Below are positions 14,221 through 18,042 of a stretch of DNA of 18,042 nucleotides, one piece after another. The position numbers and the translations under genes were made by a program. The notes under the pieces are model-generated. The model was not told the origin of the DNA and ran no database searches. It saw only the letters and a list, made by a program, of their open reading frames with translations. The stretch spans positions 1-18,042 of the forward strand of contig WUQV01000212.1 in NCBI GenBank assembly GCA_009889585.1, read 5' to 3'. The stretch is from Candidatus Bathyarchaeota archaeon (GTDB taxonomy: Archaea > Thermoproteota > Bathyarchaeia > Bathyarchaeales > WUQV01). Positions within the stretch are counted from its first letter, which is position 1. Each line of letters starts with the position of its first letter.

Positions 14221-14548
14221 TCATTTAGAAACTGTTAAGTTCTTACTTCCAATACCAGCTTCATATGCTGCCTCTATAGGGGATGTCTCCCTTGAGTCTA
14301 AAAGACCTTTCCATACCTTAATAACAGCATCCTTGAGGATGCACGCGATCTCTCTCTACAACTTCGTTTCGTGAAAAGGGGCTCAAATTCTGCGTCATCA
14401 GAAACGTTCTTACCTATTAAAACTCCTTCTCGTATGGTGAGTATAATATGTCTTCTTAGGCGAAAGCATTCTACAAGATCGATGGGCTCTTAAGACGGGG
14501 TCTTTCGGGAAAATGCATCGCAGCTACGCGAAGCTCGTTGTTACTCAA
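14221..14548 (-). pseudogene. Decayed ~108-residue gene of unknown function upstream of the ATPase
   Basis: Three minus-strand frames chain into one protein. A GGAGGGG precedes TTG 14548, which starts SNNELRVAAMHFPERPRLKS. Near 14487 the frame shifts to PIDLVECFRLRRHIILTIRE, GVLIGKNVSDDAEFEPLFTK, RSCRE. A second shift inside the (TC)n run at 14349-14357 leads to IACILKDAVIKVWKGLLDSR, ETSPIEAAYEAGIGSKNLTV, SK and stop TGA 14221-14223. A dinucleotide run is a classic slippage site. I do not recognise the family. It lies 130 bp upstream of the ATPase gene in the same direction and may once have belonged to that operon. Confidence 0.5.
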
Positions 14549-14675
14549 GATAACCCCTCCTCTTCCACGAAGGCGCTAGCGAGCTCGTTGATAAATCTAT
14601 CGAATGGTGAACTAAAGCATAGCTTTATTCGGACTGGGCTTACAACCCTTTATCATAACGTGTCTATCGCATCAA

Positions 14676-14755
14676 GGGTCCACCATTTGGCGTGTACTAA
14701 GACGCTGGCCTGCGGAGTGGAGGTCTTGGGCTGGGCTCAAATCCCGGTGGACTAG
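14676..14755 (+). other. tRNA-like cloverleaf, possible degenerate tRNA gene
   Basis: GTCCACC (14678-14684) and GGTGGAC (14746-14752) form a 7-bp outer stem. Inside are a D-arm-like stem GGCGT/ACGCT with an 8-nt loop, an anticodon-like stem GGCCT/AGGTC with a 9-nt loop, and a T-arm-like GGG, CTCAAAT, CCC resembling box B (GGTTCAAATCC). A TATA-like TTTATCATAA lies about 24 nt upstream. Against a functional tRNA: the anticodon loop is too long, the T stem is short, the D loop lacks GG, and spacing is off. It is at best a decayed tRNA or a tRNA-like RNA. Confidence 0.25.
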
Positions 14756-15003
14756 CTAACTACTAGGCTAATACTAAGCAGTTCTATTAGTTTAACGAAC
14801 TATATTCCTTCGAGGACATCCTCTTAAGGATAGAACTTCTGCAAGTTCACCCTCTAATCGTCACCGCTTAGAACGTTTGAGGTTACTTTGGAATAGGGAT
14901 TAAGAAGAGGCCTGGCCTAGAGAAGTTGTTATTCAAGCGTTCAGAAACGTACGTGGACTTCCAACTAGGCGAAGATGGCCGTTAGACTAAGGCCTTTACA
15001 TCG
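14756..15003. other. Gene-poor interval with a faint plus-strand relic
   Basis: A plus-strand stretch at about 14897-14986 reads GIKKRPGLEKLLFKRSETYV then DFQLGEDGR and a TAG stop; in another frame RTFEVTLE precedes it. It looks like the tail of a decayed gene but is too short to name. Nothing else is visible. Confidence 0.2.
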
Positions 15004-15207
15004 TCAATGCATAAGCGGGCCTTCTCGATAGGGATTGTTATGGTCAAGGTTTATAATTTTATCGCAAATGTCCATGACAAAATTGGGTCAGCAAAAGTCC
15101 ATGCCCACTATAGACTTTTTGATGGATTTTTCGAATTTCGTCTGGCCGCTAGCTAATTTTGTCCGCACATAGGGCGAGGAAAAGTCCATCAAGTCAACAT
15201 TGCCCAT
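15004..15207 (-). pseudogene. Short unknown gene with an in-frame TGA, third member of a decayed cluster
   Basis: From ATG 15207, 20 bp after the zinc-ribbon relic, the frame reads MGNVDLMDFSSPYVRTKLAS, GQTKFEKSIKKSIVGMDFC, then TGA (15088-15090), and continues in the same frame PNFVMDICDKIINLDHNNPY, REGPLMH to TGA 15004-15006. The uninterrupted sense on both sides of the stop suggests a point mutation in a formerly longer gene. No family is recognised. Confidence 0.35.
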
Positions 15208-15227
15208 TATGATCTAATCGGGGAAGG

Positions 15228-15597
15228 TTATCCGTAGCGCGCTAAATCATCAAGCCCTACCTTTTTAAGCAGTTCCTTAAAACAACTTACGCAAAATATG
15301 ACCTTCCCTTCCCCAATTAATCGATATTACTGGTATTCCATGGATATGCTTAAGTGAGCACATGCCAATAACTTCGTTACATTCAGCGCATCTATAGATT
15401 AACCGATTCCGTAAAATGACAGAATGCTACTTGACCATTATTTCAATTTTACCGTACCTAATTGATTCGAGCTCTTTTAAGCAACATTCGCGTGGCTCAA
15501 TAAATTCTAAGATATTAACTTCGTATATGATGTTCTCGTATTCCGATCCAAGGCAGAATAACGCAAATTATCGTTATGAAAACATTCTACATCTCAT
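15228..15597 (-). pseudogene. Decayed zinc-ribbon protein gene
   Basis: The frame from ATG 15597 (ATGA overlap with the preceding relic) has two early TAA codons, then reads FALFCLGSEYENIIYEVNIL, EFIEPRECCLKELESIRYGK, IEIMVK, a TAG at 15427-15429, HSVILRNRLIYRCAECNEVI, GMCSLKHIHGIPVISINWGR, EG. After a frameshift near 15301-15314 it ends VIFCVSCFKELLKKVGLDDL, ARYG and TAA 15228-15230. The two CxxC knuckles (CAEC and CVSC) make a zinc-ribbon clear once the frames are joined. Several independent lesions show it is long dead. The family is not known to me. Confidence 0.6.
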
Positions 15598-15783
15598 GCG
15601 TCCTTGATCTCTAACTTTGAAGCAACCAAGTTAACGGCTTCGCCTTTGAGTTTACTGAGGCAACTCCATCGACTGCCGTAAAATTGGAAGCAATGTTTTA
15701 ACACGGCGGCACAACTTTGGAAGTAATCTTTTCAACTTGGCGATCTCGCGATCGTCAAGCTTTAACTCGCTGATTATTATCAT
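15594..15783 (-). pseudogene. Small ~62-residue protein gene with one frameshift, first of the decayed cluster
   Basis: ATG 15783, preceded by AGAGGCGG, opens MIIISELKLDDREIAKLK. One extra A in the A4 run at 15729-15732 shifts the frame; removing it gives DYFQSCAAVLKHCFQFYGSR, WSCLSKLKGEAVNLVASKLE, IKDA and TGA 15594-15596, which overlaps the next ATG as ATGA. The preserved ATGA coupling supports the frameshift reading over the uninterrupted 43-residue version. It could still be functional if the extra A is a sequencing error. The family is unknown. Confidence 0.5.
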
Positions 15784-16556
15784 ACCGCCTCTTATCCTTA
15801 GAGGGAAAAACTGGCGTTTACTTTGACGGAAAGACGTATCATACGTATACCTTCCCTCGTAACGTGGGAATGAGTGTCGAACAAAAGGCTCCCTCGAAGA
15901 GCGGCAAGCTAGCTGTTGGTATAAGCATGTACGATTACGCTCTAACACCTAGTAAGCACTTCTTCCCAGTTGTAATGGTTGACTCCAGAGTTCCCGACAT
16001 CTATGATGTGAGGTTCTTCGACCTTTCAACGTTATATGCCGGTCTTCTTAACGACTTCCTCGAGCTGAAGTTCCCGATGCCGTTCCCGGCCGACCTAGAG
16101 GCGTCCGTGTCCACGGGCGCCAGCCGAAGCGTGATGTCGAAGCGATTGGCCGACGAGCTAGGCCGCTCGTCAGTACCAACGATGTAGCATTCCTTTGCCC
16201 TCAAGCCTCCCTCGTTCCCGACGACGTAGCGTACTTTCGACATGCCACTTAGGTTCATAGTCGGAAGGCCAGACCTCGATGTCCACGCGGCCTTCGTTAC
16301 AGAACATGTGCTCGTCCTTCACGATGCTACCTTGTGCGCCGGGACTTAGTTGAAGCTTCTTTCGCAATTAGGTGAAAAAGTAACGATAACAACGTTGAGA
16401 GGGTTCAGCCCTCGGGTTGATGAGAAAGGATTGGTAGCGGGGGGTCGAGTTTCCAGAGGCTAAGGTCAGCCTCCTTTTGAACGACCGTTGGAGGCAGCCA
16501 GAGCTGCTATCTCCGGGTTTCAAAGGGGATTAAATTCGCCTTTAACCCCCTTATGA
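15774..16556 (+). pseudogene. Long plus-strand frame interrupted by stops, unknown decayed gene
   Basis: One frame (codons in phase with 15774) is open for 137 codons to TAG 16185, including TGVYFDGKTYHTYTFPRNVG, MSVEQKAPSKSGKLAVGISM, YDYALTPSKHFFPVVMVDSR and VPDIYDVRFFDLSTLYAGLL. The same frame continues past TAG 16185, 16227 and 16347 and TAA 16461 with further protein-like stretches (MPLRFIVGRPDLDVHAAFVT, LKLLSQLGEKVTITTLRGFS) to TGA 16554. No good start codon is seen and no family is recognised. Between about 16000 and 16370 the minus strand also has open frames that read sensibly (VDIEVWPSDYEPKWHVES; SKVRYVVGNEGGLRAKECYI), so strand assignment of the right half is uncertain. Confidence 0.35.
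16456..16478 (+). terminator. Hairpin followed by a T run
   Basis: GAGGCT and AGCCTC form a 6-bp perfect stem with a 6-nt loop, followed by CCTTTT. It resembles an intrinsic terminator for a rightward transcript, perhaps of the decayed gene it lies in. Confidence 0.3.
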
Positions 16557-16658
16557 GCCCGGCGGGTTATTTGCCATGGCGGTGGCGGTTATCGTCACCC
16601 TGGCTACCCCACCCCGCTTCAGCTCAAAGGAAAAGAGCCCCCTTAAAAACTTATTGCG

Positions 16659-16680
16659 TTTTCAACGCATCCGTTGAAAA
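16659..16680. promoter_or_regulatory. Perfect inverted repeat abutting the PAC2 gene TATA box
   Basis: TTTTCAACG, four bases (CATC), then CGTTGAAAA: two perfect 9-bp arms. The right arm ends where the TATA box begins and covers the BRE position, so a dimeric regulator bound here would block or recruit TBP/TFB. Confidence 0.55.
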
Positions 16681-16690
16681 ATATTTATGA
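16681..16690 (+). promoter_or_regulatory. TATA box of the PAC2-family gene
   Basis: ATATTTATGA, centred about 33 nt ahead of ATG 16718. Initiation near 16710 would leave a very short leader and excludes the upstream TTG 16697 as the start. Confidence 0.5.
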
Positions 16691-16717
16691 AGATCGTTGC
16701 TCCTCGACTTACCGGCC

Positions 16718-17383
16718 ATGGACAAGCCCTTCTTCAACGAGCTATTTAAGCCGAGCTTGAAAAGGCCGACGTTCATCAGCGGCCTCCCTGGGTTCGGCGA
16801 CGTCGGTAGGATCGCCGCTCGTTTCTTCATCGAAGCCACGGACGCCAAACGCTTCGCCGAGTTATACTCCCCGTACTTCCCGGATTACGTTATCGTTAAC
16901 TCAAAGGGGATATGCCGCCTCCCTCGTTATGAGTTTTACGCCGCTTCCTTAAGTTCGAAGAGGGATTACGTCATCTTAACTGGAGACGTTCAACCTTCGT
17001 TTGAAGACGTAAACGCTCATTATTGGATGTGTTGCGAGGTTCTCGACTTCATGAGCGAGTTCGAGTGCGATTTCATCGTGACGCTAGGAGGCGTTCCGAC
17101 GCCTTATCCGATAGACGAGGTGTACGTAGCCGCGCTATCGGATGAGTTAAGGGAGGGATTAGTTAAGAAGGGGGCCAAGCTTTACAAAAGGGGCAGGATC
17201 GTAGGGGCGACGGGGCTTTTACTAGGGCTCGCTAAGGCTAGGGGGTGGAAGGGGTTCTGCCTCCTCGGGGCCACGACAGGCATGGAGCCCGATTTAAAGG
17301 CTGCCTCCTCATTATTCAAGTTCCTTACGAGTGCCTTAGGGTTGGAGTCTGACGTCGACGTTAGGAGGGTGGATGTAAGTTGA
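16718..17383 (+). CDS. PAC2-family protein (proteasome-assembly-chaperone-like)
   Basis: 221 residues from ATG 16718. The PAC2 pattern is visible: FISGLPGFGDVGRIAARFFI near the N-terminus, where the family has GLPG.G.VG..AA..L, then YFPDYVIVNSKGICRLPRYE, the strand-turn YVILTGDVQPS, and FIVTLGGVPT. Late in the protein GATGLLLGLAKARGWKGFCL and LLGATTGMEPDLKAA match the conserved core. Archaeal PAC2 proteins are homologous to eukaryotic proteasome assembly chaperones; their archaeal role is poorly defined. An inverted repeat next to the TATA box suggests specific regulation. The stop overlaps the TTG start of a small membrane protein gene (TTGA). Confidence 0.85.
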   Translation: MDKPFFNELFKPSLKRPTFISGLPGFGDVGRIAARFFIEATDAKRFAELYSPYFPDYVIVNSKGICRLPRYEFYAASLSSKRDYVILTGDVQPSFEDVNAHYWMCCEVLDFMSEFECDFIVTLGGVPTPYPIDEVYVAALSDELREGLVKKGAKLYKRGRIVGATGLLLGLAKARGWKGFCLLGATTGMEPDLKAASSLFKFLTSALGLESDVDVRRVDVS

Positions 17384-17553
17384 GGAGGGCCGTCCTCATG
17401 CTCATCGCAGCATCGTTAACGTTCGTAGGCCCGACTTACGTCGCCGCTTCGCTTAAGGAATTCGGCGTCCCTCACCCGATTTGGGCCGTCGTAGGGTTGT
17501 CGTTTTTCGCAACGGGCTTGACGTTATTCTACATCCTCATCAAAAAGAGGTGA
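17380..17553 (+). CDS. Small membrane protein (57 residues) coupled to the PAC2 gene
   Basis: TTG 17380 overlaps the PAC2 stop as TTGA and is preceded by GGTGGAT with 5 nt spacing, a good archaeal ribosome binding site. The product has two transmembrane helices, about residues 4-23 (AVLMLIAASLTFVGPTYVAA) and 34-53 (IWAVVGLSFFATGLTLFYIL), with basic ends (RR at the N-terminus, KKR at the C-terminus), so both termini are probably cytoplasmic. ATG 17398 is an alternative start. Amino acid composition and coupling argue it is real; the function is unknown. Confidence 0.6.
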   Translation: MRRAVLMLIAASLTFVGPTYVAASLKEFGVPHPIWAVVGLSFFATGLTLFYILIKKR

Positions 17554-17687
17554 AGGCGAGTAACCAGCCCTAGGCTACCTCAACGCTGCATTCTCGGCAA
17601 CCTAAGGAGTCCATAGCCTAAGCGACGTTCGCCCTAACCGACGGCAAAGCTTTAAGGTCACATGGCGAGGGTAATAACCGTCACGTG
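17554..17687. other. Intergenic spacer
   Basis: Separates the PAC2 operon from the convergent MFS remnant. I see no gene, RNA or clear terminator in it. Confidence 0.4.
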
Positions 17688-18042
17688 TCACATGACTATC
17701 TGGAGACCCGTATCACGGCTTAAGTCGGAGCTTTCGTTCATAAGTGGAAACCTCCTAGTCCTTATCGTAAGCTGGACGTTAATGTCCTTCGCATTCGCGA
17801 TGATATATCCGTTCGAGTCCCCTTTCGTAATGGAGCTTGGGGCATCGCTGATCAATATGAAGTGCCAAGATGGGGCGAATACGTAAAAGAGGTATGATAA
17901 AGCCATCCCATAAGTCATCGTCGCTATGATCTGCCTCCTCCCATACCTATCCGCCATGTAAGAGCCTAGTACGTTAACTATGCACAATACTACTACGCCA
18001 TGATCCCATGAGCCCTATTACGAACGGGTTCTGAGTTAAGTA
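17688..18042 (-). pseudogene. MFS transporter fragment, damaged, running off the right edge
   Basis: The frame from about 18000 leftwards reads VVVLCIVNVLGSYMADRYGR, RQIIATMTYGMALSYLFYVF, APSWHFILI. The sequence GSYMADRYGRR is MFS motif A (G-x-x-x-D-R-x-G-R-R), flanked by two helices. Upstream, the frame at the window edge (LTQNPFVIGLMGSW) is offset by one base, indicating a frameshift near 17995-18005. After SDAPSSITKGDSNGYIIANA the text turns polar and ends by TGA 17688-17690 only about 100 residues after motif A, so most of the usual 12-helix protein is missing. The substrate is unknown. Confidence 0.6.

Noticed and set aside
14513..14755. 80-codon plus-strand ORF
   Set aside because: It overlaps the better-supported minus-strand relic at its left end and the structured cloverleaf at its right end, has no ribosome binding site, and resembles no family.
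15652..15948. 98-codon minus-strand ORF with an N-terminal Arg/Ser-rich half
   Set aside because: Only the part from ATG 15783 onward has coding character and a ribosome binding site; the upstream half is a shadow of the plus-strand frame.
15774..16556. Pyrrolysine-containing gene (three in-frame TAG)
   Set aside because: An in-frame TAA follows, no start codon or promoter is clear, no pyl genes are in the window, and neighbouring genes are plainly decayed.
1..18042. CRISPR array or complete insertion sequence
   Set aside because: No regularly spaced repeats, no transposase with an intact catalytic motif and no terminal inverted repeats with target duplications were found by eye.

Overview
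The window looks like a chromosomal segment of an archaeon, probably a thermophile of the TACK/Thermoproteota side. That placement is an inference from gene content, not from a marker gene. The evidence is the archaea-specific CoA route (pantoate kinase plus phosphopantothenate synthetase), a tungsten-type aldehyde:ferredoxin oxidoreductase, a PAC2-family protein, a small heat-shock protein, and TATA-box promoters about 25 nt ahead of several starts. No CRISPR array, rRNA, complete IS or convincing intact tRNA was seen.

Layout. (1) 1-735 holds remnants: the start of a retropepsin-like gene with a damaged catalytic triplet, running off the left edge, and the broken C-terminal end of a second copy of the desaturase found further right. 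(2) 736-4868 (minus) is a noticeably AT-rich operon: CPBP membrane protease, membrane-anchored phytoene-desaturase/retinol-saturase-like oxidoreductase, a 15-codon bridging mini-ORF, GNAT acetyltransferase, and a seven-helix membrane protein. Each is joined to the next by a 4-bp start/stop overlap. (3) 4926-5335 has no convincing gene. (4) 5336-6250 (minus) is a winged-helix (PadR-like) regulator followed by Hsp20, with a perfect 16-bp palindrome at the Hsp20 transcription start. (5) 6385-9388 (minus) is a compact CoA operon: pantoate kinase, phosphopantothenate synthetase, CoaBC. Together they take pantoate to 4'-phosphopantetheine. (6) 9524-11296 (plus) is the aldehyde:ferredoxin oxidoreductase, divergent from the CoA operon.

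(7) 11297-16640 is an accessory region. An intact overlapping pair, an OLD/RecF-like AAA ATPase and a small TOPRIM/DUF4276-like protein (12189-14091, minus), sits among broken genes. These are an AbrB/VapB-type antitoxin with a stop and a frameshift (11474-11721), an unknown ~108-residue protein with two frameshifts (14221-14548), a three-gene decayed minus-strand cluster including a zinc-ribbon protein (15004-15783), and a long interrupted plus-strand frame (15774-16556). A weak tRNA-like cloverleaf lies at 14676-14755. The pair has the architecture of two-gene ATPase+TOPRIM anti-phage systems and is the best candidate here for an unusual system.

(8) 16718-17553 (plus) is the PAC2-family gene with an inverted repeat abutting its TATA box, coupled by a TTGA overlap to a 57-residue membrane protein. 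(9) 17688-18042 (minus) is a damaged MFS transporter at the right edge.

Pseudogene calls rest on reading frames that continue sensibly across one or two lesions. Sequencing error cannot be excluded from the sequence alone, but the metabolic genes in the same window are all intact.
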